DNA of 64,000 nt from Candidatus Paralachnospira caecorum (GCA_904379015.1 CAJFHG010000010.1:21564-85563), one strand, 5' to 3'. Shown: positions 1-9,450, counted from the stretch's first letter. Translations and numbers: made by a program. Notes: generated by a model from the letters alone, not told the origin.

Positions 1-644
1 TCTGTGATCTCCACATTTTTCGTGTTGGTAAAATAGCGCTCAAACACATGCGCCATGATATCCGTACAGCCGCTGGCTGTCTGGTAGGGAGGCAGCGACA
101 TGGTAAGCTCCGGATTCATGACCGCGAACGCCGGACGCAGCAGTTCTGTACTGTAAGCCCTCTTGAACATGCCGTCCTCATGGGTGATCACGGAACCATT
201 GCTTCCCTCGCTGCCGGCTGCGGCGATCGTCAGGACCGAGGCCACCGGAAGCGCTTTTTCCGCCTCAGCCTTTCCTGTATAGAAATCCCAGAAATCTCCG
301 TCATACACCGTTCCCAGCGCGATGGCCTTGGATGAATCGATGGTGCTTCCTCCGCCCACCGCCAGGACAAAATCCACATGTTCCTGTCTGCAGAGCTCTA
401 TACCCTGATACACAAGTCCGCTCCTGGGATTCGGCTGCACGCCTCCCAGCTCCACATAGGACAGTCCCTCTTTTTCAAGAGACGCCTTTACCCGGCCGAT
501 CAGTCCGGAACGCACCGCGCTCCCGCCGCCATAATGGATCAGCACTCTGCTTCCCCCAAACCGTTTTACATAATGGCCGGTTTCATTTTCTGTTCCCTTT
601 CCGAATACAAAATAAGTCGGGCTGTAAAATGTAAAATTATCCAT
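1..644 (-). CDS. Iron-containing alcohol dehydrogenase (3' end outside window)
   Basis: The reading frame runs from an ATG at 644 to the window edge, so the C-terminus is missing. The visible protein starts MDNFTFYSPTYFVFGKG, a typical beginning for the BDH-like iron-dependent alcohol dehydrogenase family. It contains the NAD-binding stretch DFVLAVGGGSTIDSSKAIA and, near the edge, the segment ASGCTDIMAHVFERYF, whose Asp and His belong to the metal-binding set of this family. A GGAGAAGAGAG Shine-Dalgarno lies directly upstream of the ATG. Family members reduce aldehydes to alcohols with NAD(P)H in fermentation; the substrate cannot be told from sequence. It appears to be transcribed alone from the promoter at 684-712. 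Confidence 0.9.
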   Translation of the reverse strand, partial: MDNFTFYSPTYFVFGKGTENETGHYVKRFGGSRVLIHYGGGSAVRSGLIGRVKASLEKEGLSYVELGGVQPNPRSGLVYQGIELCRQEHVDFVLAVGGGSTIDSSKAIALGTVYDGDFWDFYTGKAEAEKALPVASVLTIAAAGSEGSNGSVITHEDGMFKRAYSTELLRPAFAVMNPELTMSLPPYQTASGCTDIMAHVFERYFTNTKNVEIT

Positions 645-683
645 CTCTCTTCTCCTCTTCCGCTTTCTTTCTGTTCCCAGAAC

Positions 684-712
684 ATTGTAAAAGATAATCA
701 AGGTTTTGTAAA
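684..712 (-). promoter_or_regulatory. Sigma-A promoter of the alcohol dehydrogenase
   Basis: On the minus strand, TTTACA (707-712) and TACAAT (684-689) are separated by 17 bp. The start codon follows about 40 bp downstream. Confidence 0.6.
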
Positions 713-718
713 GCTTTT

Positions 719-1774
719 TCAGTTTTCACGATCCGGCTGCGGAATACTGTCGCATTTTTCTGCCTTTTCTTCCGGCCGGTCCAGAACGTCCCGGATGACC
801 CGCTCCGCGTTGCCCCGCATCACAAGCTCCAGCTGCCGCTCCGTGAATCCCGCCTGCTTCAGCGCCTCCCATAGGCGCTCCATTTTTTCAGGCGAATCGA
901 TCTCCAGATTTCCGGCGATACCGTCCAGATCCGAGCCGAGAGCCAGCACCGCCTCGCCTCCCACATCCAGAATATGCCTGGCATGGGACGCCATATCGCA
1001 GACACGGCTGTCCCTGCAGCTGAAATCCCGGCTGAGAAATCCCGGCGCGAAATTCAGGCCGGCAGCGCCTCCCCGCTCAGCCAGGATCCTGATCATCTCA
1101 TCGCTCAGATTCCTGGAGCAGGGCGCCAGAGCCCTGGCATTAGAGTGAGACGCGATAAACGGCTTCCTGGCAACGGCCGCCACATCATAAAAGCCTTCAT
1201 CCGACAGATGGGAGACATCCACCAGCATTCCCAGCTCGTTCATACGGACCACCGCTTCTTTTCCAAAATCAGACAGTCCGCTTCCTCTGGATCCGAACAC
1301 GCCGTCCCGGTAATTGGCCCGGCCGAAACAGTTGTCGTGATTCCAGGTCAGGGTGATCAGACGGATCCCTTCTCTGTAAAATGTTTCCAGGCGTTCCAGA
1401 CTTCCCCGGACCGCCCTTCCGTCCTCCAGCGTCAGGAAGGCGGACATTCTGCCTTCTGCCCTGTTCTTCTCCAGATCGGCCCAGGAGCCGGCCAGAGCGA
1501 TCTCGTCTCCGTACCGTTCTGTTTCTCTCCTGATCCCGGAAAGAAGACGCGCGATATAGCCGTCGTCCCATTCCTCCAGAAGCTCATCCTCCACCTCCGC
1601 CCCGAGCTGCGCCCTGGCAGACCGGTCCGGCATCCAGACCGCAAAAAACTGGGCCAGGCATCCGCCCTTCTTCAGCCTTCTGATATCAATGCTCATCTGG
1701 TTTTCGTAGAGGCTCCCCTCCGCCCCCGCGAACACCATCAGCGTATCACAGTGCAGATCGATATAATCAAACAT
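719..1774 (-). CDS. Membrane dipeptidase family protein (peptidase M19)
   Basis: A 351-residue zinc dipeptidase of the renal dipeptidase family, which hydrolyses dipeptides. The N-terminus carries the metal-binding HCDTL motif (His8, Asp10). Further family landmarks are LTLEDG near residue 116 (bridging Glu), DVSHLSD near 187 and IASHSNARA near 208 (metal His), CSRNLSDE near 220 and LGSDLDG near 280. There is no signal peptide, so it is probably cytoplasmic despite the family name. A GGAGGAG Shine-Dalgarno precedes the ATG. The start overlaps the end of the SNF2 helicase gene by 8 bp, which suggests translational coupling. Confidence 0.92.
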   Translation of the reverse strand: MFDYIDLHCDTLMVFAGAEGSLYENQMSIDIRRLKKGGCLAQFFAVWMPDRSARAQLGAEVEDELLEEWDDGYIARLLSGIRRETERYGDEIALAGSWADLEKNRAEGRMSAFLTLEDGRAVRGSLERLETFYREGIRLITLTWNHDNCFGRANYRDGVFGSRGSGLSDFGKEAVVRMNELGMLVDVSHLSDEGFYDVAAVARKPFIASHSNARALAPCSRNLSDEMIRILAERGGAAGLNFAPGFLSRDFSCRDSRVCDMASHARHILDVGGEAVLALGSDLDGIAGNLEIDSPEKMERLWEALKQAGFTERQLELVMRGNAERVIRDVLDRPEEKAEKCDSIPQPDREN

Positions 1775-4700
1775 TCGTCTCCTCCAAAAGCCGGATCAGC
1801 GTCTCTCTGTCAAGGTGTCCGAAGGAGGACGCCTCCTGCTCGATCACCTGATCCGTCAGTTCCCGCTTCATCTCCTGAAGCTTTAAGATCCCTTCCTCAA
1901 TGGTATCTCTGGCGATGAGCCGGAATACCGAAACCACCTTTTTCTGCCCGATCCGGTGCGCGCGGTCCGTGGCCTGATTCTGGGCCGCCAGATTCCACCA
2001 GGGATCAAAATGGATCACCACATCCGCCGCGGTCAGGTTCAGTCCCGTGCCGCCTGCCTTCAGGGAAATCAGGAACACCGGCACCTGATCCTCGTTGAAG
2101 GCCCGCACCAGCCTGGCCCGCTCTTCCTTCCCGGTCTGTCCTGTCAGCTTATAGCAGGCGGTGCCCTCCGACACCAGCCGTTCCTCCAGAATATCCAGCA
2201 TAGACGTAAACTGGGAAAACAGAAGGATCTTATGGCCCGATTCCACCGCGCCGGAGACCAGCTCCATACACGTCTCCAGCTTTGCCGATCCCCCCGTATA
2301 ATTTTCGTAGCAGAGTCCCGGATCGCAGCAGAGCTGCCGGAGTCTGGTCAGCTGAGCCAGAACCGCGATCCTGTTTTTCGCGTACTGCTCATCCCCCGCC
2401 GCTTCCAGCTCCTGCTTCAGCTTCAGCGCATTGGCCGCGTAAAGATTTTTCTGGGGCTTCTCCATTTTGGAGAACACCACACTTTCCAGCTTGTCAGGCA
2501 GATCACTGAGCACATCCTTTTTATAGCGTCTGAGAAGGAAGGGACCGATCATTTTGTGAAGACGTTCCAGAACCTGCCCGTCGTTCTCCTTCATGATCGG
2601 AATCTCAAATTCTTTTTTGAATTTCTGATAACTGAACAGAAACCCCGGCATCAGATAATCAAAAATACTCCACAGATCTCCCAGTCTGTTCTCAATGGGC
2701 GTTCCTGTCAGAGCGAATTTGCCCTCTGCCCGGATCCGTTTTACGGCTCTGGCATTCTGGGTCGTATGATTTTTGATATACTGGGCCTCATCAAGGATCT
2801 GGAACCGGAATTTCAGCTCCTGATAAACCGGAAGGTCCCGTCTCAGAAGATCATAAGAGGTAATATAAACCTGAACCCGGCCCGGTTCTCCGGCAAGGAT
2901 CTTCCGCCTTTCCGCCGCCGTGCCCGTGACCGGCTGTACCTTCAGCCCGCGTCCGAAACGCAGAATCTCACTTTCCCAATTGTAGATCAGCGAAGCGGGA
3001 CATACGATCAGCGCTTTCATATCCGGATTTTTTTCCGCTTCATCCAGAAGAAGTGAAATCACCTGTATGGTCTTTCCAAGCCCCATATCGTCTGCCAGGA
3101 TCCCGCCGAATCCATAATGATCCAGCGTCCTGAACCACATGAATCCCTGTTTTTGATATTCTCTGAGTACATTTTTCAAAGCCTCCGGCACCTCAAACGT
3201 TCCCTCCGGCGCCGCGCTGACGTGCTCCACCAGCGCCGCGAAGTCACTGCCGCGGCTGACCTCCACATGCCGCGCATCCTTCAGGATCCTGTCCAGATAC
3301 AGGCATCTGTACCGGGGAAGCGGCACTTCTCCCTTCAGCAGAGACCGTTCCTCCAGCCCCAGACCCCGGCACATCTCATCCAGCATTCCGAATCCGGAAC
3401 CGGAAAGCTTTATAAAATTCCCGGAGCGGAGCCGGCAGTATTTCTGCCTGTTCCGGTATGCCGCCAGGATTCCGGCAATCTCCGCCGCGGACATCTCTTC
3501 CGCGTCCACCTTCAGATTCATCCATTCTCCCTGAAGCCCCACAGAAACCGACAGCGGTCCCGGAGAAAGGATCTTTTTTTTCTTCATGGAAAAGCTCAGA
3601 TATACCTGTCCCATTTTCCGGAATTCATCCAGTCCGCTGTCCAGAAGCCGGAACATGGCTTCCTCATCCTCTTTGATGGAAAAATATCCTTCCCTCGCAT
3701 ACCTGGAAGTAAAATATTTCCGGATGAGCACCCCCGCGGCATATTCTCCTGTCTGGTCCCGGAACAGGGCAGCCGGCCGGTTCCGGTCAAGAGGCGTAAA
3801 GCATTCGTCTCCATACCAGAATTCTGTCCTCAGAAGGATCTCATCATCAGAGGGGCTGTCAAAATAGAACCGGATCCTGAGCGGCTCCGGCTGATACCGC
3901 GCCGGATCGATGCCTTCAAAGTGAACCGACATATAAGGCCGGATCTGAGGCAGCACATGGATCAGAAAGGCCGGAAACTCCTGCATTCCCATTTCCACGA
4001 ATCCGTCCCGGTCTCTGTCCTGCCTGTCAAAAACACCGAACAGGTCTCTCAGTGTCTCTGAACATTCCCGGCTCAGCCGGTAAAGAATCTCCCCCTGAAT
4101 CAGATAGAGCCGTTCTTTTCCGGTCAGCCAGCGCAGCTTTTCCGTCAGGCTCAGTCTGACGCCGTCTCTGCCCCTCCGGCAGACCGTACAGGAAAGCGGC
4201 GGATCTGTTTCCATGATCCGCACCGTCCTTTCCGGAGCGTCCTGCAGCTCCAGCGAAACAGACTGTCCCGCGAGCAGCTCTGTCACACGGTCCAGGTCTC
4301 CGGGAGAAAGCTCGATCTCCTTCAGCGTCCGGACGCCTATGGCTCTGTAGGGATTGGTCCGCCCGTACAGGAACAGATATTCGTCCACGAGCCTGCTGAC
4401 CTCCCTGGCCAGCCGCTCTGATTCCGGATCAAAGGCATCCATGCTGTGATAAAAGCCCAGCTGCTTCCCATACTCCACATAGGCGTCATCCTTCAGAGCA
4501 TGCACAAAGGAAACGAGATCCCTGATCACATAAAACCGGTTCAGTCCCACCTTCAGATAGAGAAAAACGCTTCCGCCATTCTCCCGCAGCACAGGCCTCA
4601 GAGAGATCTTCTCCCGCAGTCCGGAGGCCACCGCCTTTGTCATGCTCCGTCCCGCGTAAAGCTGCAGCATTCTTTTCACCTCAGGAGACGTGGAAACATG

Positions 4701-5012
4701 GCCGCGGCCCTCCTGCCCCCTTTTCTGAGCTGCACAAAAGGCTGCTGCCGCCTCGTGGCGGCACAGCCCTTTCTCTTTTTTATGCACGGCACACTGACAG
4801 GATGCCTGCGCGATACTGTCCCCTCTGACCAGCAGAGACACGTCATAGGTCCTGCCGCCGTCTTTCACAGACATCTTCAGTTTTTCCTCTCCCTTCCAGA
4901 AGCTCTCGCTGGAGCGATACTGAACACTTCCGGACAGGAACAGATTCTTTCCTTTCTCAAATTCTTCCTGGCTGTTCGATTTTCTGCGAATGCTGTCGCC
5001 GGACAATGCCAT
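1767..5012 (-). CDS. SWIM zinc finger SNF2-family helicase
   Basis: A 1081-residue Swi2/Snf2 ATPase. The N-terminus has a SWIM zinc finger (Cys72, Cys74, Cys84, His86), followed by the long middle region usual in bacterial SNF2 proteins. The C-terminal half is the ATPase: motif I DDMGLGKTI near 644, motif II DEAQYIKN near 741, motif III LTGTPIENR, motif V GGTGLNLTAADVVIHFDP and motif VI QATDRAHRIGQ near 1012. Such proteins translocate on duplex DNA and remodel protein-DNA complexes; the bacterial role is poorly defined. It lies 32 bp after argS and overlaps the dipeptidase gene, so an argS-SNF2-dipeptidase transcript is likely. Confidence 0.93.
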   Translation of the reverse strand: MALSGDSIRRKSNSQEEFEKGKNLFLSGSVQYRSSESFWKGEEKLKMSVKDGGRTYDVSLLVRGDSIAQASCQCAVHKKEKGLCRHEAAAAFCAAQKRGQEGRGHVSTSPEVKRMLQLYAGRSMTKAVASGLREKISLRPVLRENGGSVFLYLKVGLNRFYVIRDLVSFVHALKDDAYVEYGKQLGFYHSMDAFDPESERLAREVSRLVDEYLFLYGRTNPYRAIGVRTLKEIELSPGDLDRVTELLAGQSVSLELQDAPERTVRIMETDPPLSCTVCRRGRDGVRLSLTEKLRWLTGKERLYLIQGEILYRLSRECSETLRDLFGVFDRQDRDRDGFVEMGMQEFPAFLIHVLPQIRPYMSVHFEGIDPARYQPEPLRIRFYFDSPSDDEILLRTEFWYGDECFTPLDRNRPAALFRDQTGEYAAGVLIRKYFTSRYAREGYFSIKEDEEAMFRLLDSGLDEFRKMGQVYLSFSMKKKKILSPGPLSVSVGLQGEWMNLKVDAEEMSAAEIAGILAAYRNRQKYCRLRSGNFIKLSGSGFGMLDEMCRGLGLEERSLLKGEVPLPRYRCLYLDRILKDARHVEVSRGSDFAALVEHVSAAPEGTFEVPEALKNVLREYQKQGFMWFRTLDHYGFGGILADDMGLGKTIQVISLLLDEAEKNPDMKALIVCPASLIYNWESEILRFGRGLKVQPVTGTAAERRKILAGEPGRVQVYITSYDLLRRDLPVYQELKFRFQILDEAQYIKNHTTQNARAVKRIRAEGKFALTGTPIENRLGDLWSIFDYLMPGFLFSYQKFKKEFEIPIMKENDGQVLERLHKMIGPFLLRRYKKDVLSDLPDKLESVVFSKMEKPQKNLYAANALKLKQELEAAGDEQYAKNRIAVLAQLTRLRQLCCDPGLCYENYTGGSAKLETCMELVSGAVESGHKILLFSQFTSMLDILEERLVSEGTACYKLTGQTGKEERARLVRAFNEDQVPVFLISLKAGGTGLNLTAADVVIHFDPWWNLAAQNQATDRAHRIGQKKVVSVFRLIARDTIEEGILKLQEMKRELTDQVIEQEASSFGHLDRETLIRLLEETNV

Positions 5013-5044
5013 GCCTTTCTCACCACCTACACTCTGCCGACCGC

Positions 5045-6814
5045 CTACATTCTGTCGGGCGCCTCAAAGCCGAGGATATCAATACAGGTTTCCAGAACGC
5101 GCCGCACCAGTCCCAGAAGACAGATATAAGAAGCCTGACGCTCTCCGTCCTCTTCCGCCATGATCTTTGTCTCATGGTAAAACCGGTTGAAGGCCTCCGC
5201 CAGCTCGTAAATATACTGGCAGATCTTATGGGGCGCCTGCTCCGAGGCCGCCGCCAGCAGCGCGTCGGATACCCTGCTCACCTGAAGCTGGAGCTCCTTC
5301 TCGCTCTCCGTAGCCGCGGGCAGGATCTCTGCCTTCCCCTCCCAGCGGCTTTCCAGAGCGTTATATCTGGCCTGGATCGACTTGATCCGGACAATCGTAT
5401 ATAAGATATAAGGTCCCGTATTTCCTTCAAAGGCAATGAAACGGTCCACATCAAAGATATAATCCTTGGACGCCTGATTGGACAGATCGCCGTACTTCAG
5501 CGCTGCCAGTCCGATCACGCTGGCTGTATCCCTGGCCTCCTCCTCGCTGACCGTTCTGTTTTCCATGATCTTGTCATAAACGGCATCGCTGATCTCCCGG
5601 ATCAGGTATTCCAGACGCATAACGCCGCCGTCCCTCGTTTTGAAGGGCTTTCCGTCCTTGCCGTTCATCGTTCCGAATCCCAGGAAATCCAGCTTTGTCT
5701 CCGGCCGCACGATCCCGGTTTTCTTCGCACATCGGAACACCTGGGTAAAATGGAGCTCCTGCCGCTTGTCGACCACATACAGCACCCGGTCCGGCGCGAA
5801 CAGCTTTTCCCGCTCCACCAGAGTCGCCAGGTCTGTGGTGGAATACAGAGTGGCTCCATCGGATTTCAGCAGGATGCAGGGAGGAATCTCCTTCGTATCG
5901 GTCTCCTCTTTGACATCCACCACCAGAGCGCCCTGGCTCTCGTGGGCGAATCCCTCCTCTTTCATCTTCTCGATCATAGCCGGAATATAAGGCTGGGCGT
6001 CGCTCTCTTTTTTCCAGATATCGAATGTCACGTTGAGTTTTTCATAATTTTTCTTCAGGTCCGCCACGGAAACGTTCAGGATATGATTCCACACCGCCAT
6101 ATATCCCCGATCCCCGCGCTGAAGCTTATAAGTGGCGTCATGGGCCTTTTTCGCGAAGGCTTCATCTGCCTTCGCCTTCGCGCTGGCGGCCGGATAGATT
6201 TCCTCCAGCTCACCGATGGTAAAGGGCGGCTCCTCCGGATATTCTCCCGTATATCCCTCGTCGAAATAAGGGAGCTCCGGCCTGCGTTCCTTCAGTTCTT
6301 CTATGATCAGCCCCATCTGCAGGCCCCAGTCACCCAGATGCACATCTCCGATGACCTCATGCCCCAGGAAGCGGAAAAGCCGCTTCATGCTCTCTCCGAT
6401 GATCGCCGAGCGCAGATGTCCGACGTGCAGAGGCTTCGCAACATTGGGACCGCCGTAATCGATCACGATCTTTTCTTTCTTTCCTTCATAGGATACGCCG
6501 AGCCTGTCGGCCTCTTCCATTTCCCTCAGATATCCGGAAAGGAATTCCCCTGAAAGCTTTATATTGATAAATCCCGGCGGCACCGCCGTGATTTCTTCAA
6601 AGCAGGACTCGTTTTCCAGCCTGACGGCCACATCCTGCGCGATCATGATCGGAGCCTTTTTATACAGCTTCGCTCCGGCCATCGCTCCGTTGCACTGATA
6701 TTCACAAAGGTCGGGACGGTTGGAAAGCGTTACCTTCCCCAGTGATGCTTCATATCCGCAGGCAGAAAACCCCTGCTCTACGGTCTCGGTTATCAAGTCG
6801 ATCAGTTTTTTCAT
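5045..6814 (-). CDS. argS: Arginyl-tRNA synthetase
   Basis: A 589-residue class I aminoacyl-tRNA synthetase that charges tRNA-Arg. The HIGH signature is present as HVGH in GGPNVAKPLHVGHLRSAI, and the ArgRS-type second signature is NGKDGKPFKTRDGG in place of a classical KMSKS. The C-terminus holds the alpha-helical anticodon-binding DALR domain (YIYELAEAFNRFYHET). Length fits the family. The upstream interval contains a TATAAT on the minus strand near 6861-6866 but no convincing -35, and I see no T-box leader. Confidence 0.97.
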   Translation of the reverse strand: MKKLIDLITETVEQGFSACGYEASLGKVTLSNRPDLCEYQCNGAMAGAKLYKKAPIMIAQDVAVRLENESCFEEITAVPPGFINIKLSGEFLSGYLREMEEADRLGVSYEGKKEKIVIDYGGPNVAKPLHVGHLRSAIIGESMKRLFRFLGHEVIGDVHLGDWGLQMGLIIEELKERRPELPYFDEGYTGEYPEEPPFTIGELEEIYPAASAKAKADEAFAKKAHDATYKLQRGDRGYMAVWNHILNVSVADLKKNYEKLNVTFDIWKKESDAQPYIPAMIEKMKEEGFAHESQGALVVDVKEETDTKEIPPCILLKSDGATLYSTTDLATLVEREKLFAPDRVLYVVDKRQELHFTQVFRCAKKTGIVRPETKLDFLGFGTMNGKDGKPFKTRDGGVMRLEYLIREISDAVYDKIMENRTVSEEEARDTASVIGLAALKYGDLSNQASKDYIFDVDRFIAFEGNTGPYILYTIVRIKSIQARYNALESRWEGKAEILPAATESEKELQLQVSRVSDALLAAASEQAPHKICQYIYELAEAFNRFYHETKIMAEEDGERQASYICLLGLVRRVLETCIDILGFEAPDRM

Positions 6815-6895
6815 ATTGTTTTCACTCTTCCTCCTCTGCCTTTTGCCAATACGGACATTATAATATGCTTTCTGTAAAAAATCCAGTATTTTGTC

Positions 6896-6924
6896 TTTCC
6901 ATTCCAGTCCCGCGGTGGTATACT
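6896..6924 (+). promoter_or_regulatory. Candidate promoter of the cupin gene
   Basis: TTTCCA (6896-6901) and TATACT (6919-6924) are separated by 17 bp, and TGG directly before the -10 gives an extended -10 motif. An inverted repeat begins right after the -10. Confidence 0.5.
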
Positions 6925-6951
6925 GTTACTGCTTACTCCGTTCACAGTAAC
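6925..6951. promoter_or_regulatory. Inverted repeat at the cupin promoter, possible operator
   Basis: GTTACTG (6925-6931) and CAGTAAC (6945-6951) form a perfect 7-bp inverted repeat with a 13-bp spacer. It covers the predicted transcription start, a common place for a repressor site. No cognate regulator is recognised nearby. Confidence 0.4.
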
Positions 6952-7033
6952 TTTCGCAAATCCGCTGAAAATTCTGACGGACGGATAAACCGGCGGCCAT
7001 GCCGCAGTCATAACAGAATGGAGGACAAGTAAA

Positions 7034-7486
7034 ATGAAAGTGAAAATCCAGGATTTAAAAGACGTAACGATCAATGGGGTAAATGTGGCGTTCACCGACA
7101 CCTGCGAAGCCTACAAGGAAGATTTTTTTGAATGGACAGCATTTCCCGTGGTGACAGAGTTCAAAACAGATAAAATCATGGCCGGCGTTCTTCAGGGCTG
7201 GCACCACACACCCAACTTCGACAAGATTGAATACCATGCCGACGCGGAACAGTTTTATTTCATGGAAGGAACCGCGCTGATGCTCTTTGTGGACATCAAA
7301 GACGGAAAGCCTGCCATGGATACGGTCCAGATCGTCCGCATCCCCGCCGGCACGCAGCTTGACATTGCCGCCGGAAAGGGACATTTTGTGGCCGTCGCGG
7401 AGGGATGTACCTTCAAGGCCCTTGTTGTCTCTCCCGTTCAGGAAGCGCCCAGAATGGATCTTGCCGAGATGGTGTACGGCGAATAA
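7034..7486 (+). CDS. Cupin-like protein of unknown function
   Basis: A 150-residue soluble protein preceded by a GGAGG Shine-Dalgarno. The centre (HADAEQFYFMEGTALMLFVD, then RIPAGTQLDIAAGKGHF) reads like a cupin or ureidoglycolate-lyase-type beta-barrel, with a conserved-looking HADAEQ strand and a G/PAG turn followed by GxGHF. Substrate and reaction cannot be assigned. It is a single plus-strand gene divergent from argS, with its own promoter and a hairpin terminator behind it. Confidence 0.65.
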   Translation: MKVKIQDLKDVTINGVNVAFTDTCEAYKEDFFEWTAFPVVTEFKTDKIMAGVLQGWHHTPNFDKIEYHADAEQFYFMEGTALMLFVDIKDGKPAMDTVQIVRIPAGTQLDIAAGKGHFVAVAEGCTFKALVVSPVQEAPRMDLAEMVYGE

Positions 7487-7526
7487 TCAAAACCGGATCG
7501 AACCGGCAGACGGACAGAAAAACGGA

Positions 7527-7559
7527 CAGGGAACCCGACGGCTTCCTGCCCGCTTTTTT
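7527..7559 (+). terminator. Probable intrinsic terminator of the cupin gene
   Basis: CAGGGAA pairs with TTCCTG (one bulge) around a CG-rich loop, and a run of six T (7554-7559) follows. Confidence 0.5.
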
Positions 7560-7577
7560 GTTTCACAGGATTCTTTT

Positions 7578-7823
7578 TTATCCTTTTACAAAGTCAACCC
7601 TGATATCTCCGTTATTGCCGGACACATTCAGCGTCTTTTCTCCTCCTTCCTTGCTGTCGGGCAGATTGCTCTCCCCCTTCTTGATCTTTGACTGGATGGC
7701 AAAATCATCGTAGCCTCCGACGACTGTTCCCGAAATATCTCCGTTTTTAACGGTCAGATACAGGCCGTCTCCCACATCCAGGTTTCCAAATACAATATTT
7801 CCCCCGTTGGAGGAGACGCTGAT
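7578..7823 (-). pseudogene. Remnant of a DUF4097-type putative adhesin gene (5' part missing)
   Basis: From 7823 down to the stop at 7578 the minus strand encodes about 81 residues, beginning ISVSSNGGNIVFGNLDVGDG and continuing LTVKNGDISGTV. The repeated NG-D-I pattern of a right-handed beta-helix is typical of the C-terminal part of DUF4097 proteins. Immediately upstream the frame meets TAA at 7824-7826, and there is no start with a Shine-Dalgarno. The N-terminal part of the gene is absent. It abuts head-to-head with another truncated gene. Confidence 0.6.
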
Positions 7824-8220
7824 TTATCCGGAGCGTGTCATTCTTCTTTCTGATACCCTGGAGACGCCGACTCTCGATCATCTCTGGAATTATCTCAGCC
7901 ATTTCTACGGCCAGGTGGCGCCTGACTTAAAGGATCAGTTTTCCTTTGAGGATCTGGCCGGCGTATACAGCGAAGACGGGATGACAAAGCTCTTCGCCGT
8001 CTGTGTCCGTTATGCGCATACAGAGGGATTAAAGGTACTGCCGAAGGGAACGTACCTGTGCGCCGGCTGCACGGAAGAAACCAGAGAACAGACGCTGCGT
8101 GAAACCGTTCGCGCTGCCCGGACAAAATACGGCGCGGATCCGGCATTTACGGTGCAGCTCATTGTCGTGACCGGCATTCTGCAATGGAATTATGAAGTGC
8201 AGGTCTATGTTGGCAGATAA
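7807..8220 (+). pseudogene. Remnant of a MerR-type regulator: effector-binding domain without DNA-binding part
   Basis: The frame encodes about 130 residues from YPERVILLSD to YEVQVYVGR. The PER-start followed by a two-repeat GyrI-like fold (GVYSEDGMTKLFAVCV, LKVLPKGTYLCAGCTE) is what follows the helix-turn-helix and coiled coil in many MerR-family regulators. The usual ~120 N-terminal residues are missing. The only possible start is a TTG at 7807 that lies inside sequence homologous to the neighbouring remnant and has no Shine-Dalgarno. I therefore call it a 3' fragment, although a stand-alone GyrI-like protein is not fully excluded. Confidence 0.55.
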
Positions 8221-8274
8221 AAAGTGCGATCCTGCGGAGCATTTCTGTTTTACAGAGAACGCAGTTTTTAGGAA

Positions 8275-8313
8275 ATAAAAAACAGGACAGCGCGGCTTCC
8301 TGCCGAACTGTCC
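8275..8313 (-). terminator. Intrinsic terminator of efp
   Basis: On the minus strand GGACAG pairs with CTGTCC, with an inner CGGC/GCCG stem, followed by TGTTTTTTATTT. It starts 15 bp after the efp stop codon. Confidence 0.8.
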
Positions 8314-8327
8314 CGGTCTTATCCCTT

Positions 8328-8885
8328 TTATACTCGTGACAGATACTCGCCTGTCCTGGTATCGATCTTGATCTTGTCGCCCTGATCCACAAACAGAGGC
8401 ACATTCACCACTGCTCCGGTCTCTACAGTCGCGGGCTTTGTCGCGCCGGTGGCCGTATCGCCCTTGAAGCCGGGCTCTGTCTCTGTGATCTCCAGCTCTA
8501 CGAACAGAGGAGGTTCAATGGAAAACACCTGGCCCTTATGGGAGCAGATCTTAACCATTTCATTTTCTTTCACGAATTTCAGAGCGTCGCCTACCATATC
8601 CTTGCTCAAAGGAATCTGGTCATAAGTATTGACATCCATGAAATAATATAAGTCGCCGTCGTTATACAGGTACTGCATATCTGCCCTGTCAATATGTGCG
8701 TTTTCAAATTTTTCAGTAGGACGGAAGGTTTTCTCCACCACGCCGCCGTTCTTGATATTTTTTAATTTTGTCCTGACAAAAGCCGCGCCCTTGCCGGGTT
8801 TTACATGCTGGAATTCAATCACCTGAAATACGTTTCCGTCGATTTCCACCGTAATGCCGTTTCTAAAATCACCAGCAGATACCAT
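8328..8885 (-). CDS. efp: Translation elongation factor P
   Basis: A 185-residue protein with the three-domain EF-P pattern: a KOW-like N-domain, a central OB domain and a C-terminal OB domain ending [16 protein letters not shown] binds ribosomes stalled at consecutive prolines and promotes peptide bond formation. The loop that reaches the peptidyl-transferase centre is [12 protein letters not shown], with Lys32 at the tip, the residue modified in species that modify EF-P. The Shine-Dalgarno AAGGAGGAAT is strong. It is monocistronic, with its own terminator; no modification enzyme gene is seen in the window. Confidence 0.98.
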   Translation of the reverse strand: MVSAGDFRNGITVEIDGNVFQVIEFQHVKPGKGAAFVRTKLKNIKNGGVVEKTFRPTEKFENAHIDRADMQYLYNDGDLYYFMDVNTYDQIPLSKDMVGDALKFVKENEMVKICSHKGQVFSIEPPLFVELEITETEPGFKGDTATGATKPATVETGAVVNVPLFVDQGDKIKIDTRTGEYLSRV

Positions 8886-8943
8886 CTTAGATATTCCTCC
8901 TTCAGTTCAACTTGTCCATCTGTTTAATTTTATACTATATCTG

Positions 8944-9447
8944 TTACTTTTTCAAGGATTTTTTATAAAAATACAGGACGATCCGTTCCAGATACCGTTT
9001 CAGCACGATCTGGATTTCCTCCTTCGGATGAATGGGTTTCACCAGAATGCTGTAAATGCCGCTGCGCTTCGCGCCGTAAACATCCGTAAACAGCTGATCT
9101 CCGATGAACACCGTCGTCCTCCGGTCCGTCCCCATCTCCTCCATCGCTTTCAGATAATTTTTTCTGGAAGGCTTGTGGGCATCAAACAGATAACGGCTTT
9201 CCAGAGCCTTCGCGAAGGGCTCCACCCTGGGCTTCTGATTGTTGGAAATCAGACAGGTTTCAAATCCCATCCCGTGCAGCCTCCGGAACAGCTCTACCGC
9301 TCTTTGGGTTTCCGGTTTTCCATGAGGCACCAGCGTATTGTCGATATCAAATAACAGCCCCCGGATTCCTCTGTCATACAGCGCCTGATAATCGATGCCG
9401 TAAGAAGAATCCACATATTCGTCCGGATAAAATCGTTCAAGAAACAT
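8944..9447 (-). CDS. YqeG-family HAD IIIA phosphatase
   Basis: A 167-residue HAD-superfamily protein of the YqeG type. Motif I is LLFDIDNTLVPHG (Asp34, Asp36), motif II is CLISNNQKP, and motif III/IV is TVFIGDQLFTDVYGAKRSG. Family members are small cytoplasmic phosphatases of uncertain substrate. It sits 3 bp behind nrdR, so the two are probably co-transcribed. Confidence 0.9.
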   Translation of the reverse strand: MFLERFYPDEYVDSSYGIDYQALYDRGIRGLLFDIDNTLVPHGKPETQRAVELFRRLHGMGFETCLISNNQKPRVEPFAKALESRYLFDAHKPSRKNYLKAMEEMGTDRRTTVFIGDQLFTDVYGAKRSGIYSILVKPIHPKEEIQIVLKRYLERIVLYFYKKSLKK

Positions 9448-9450
9448 GTT

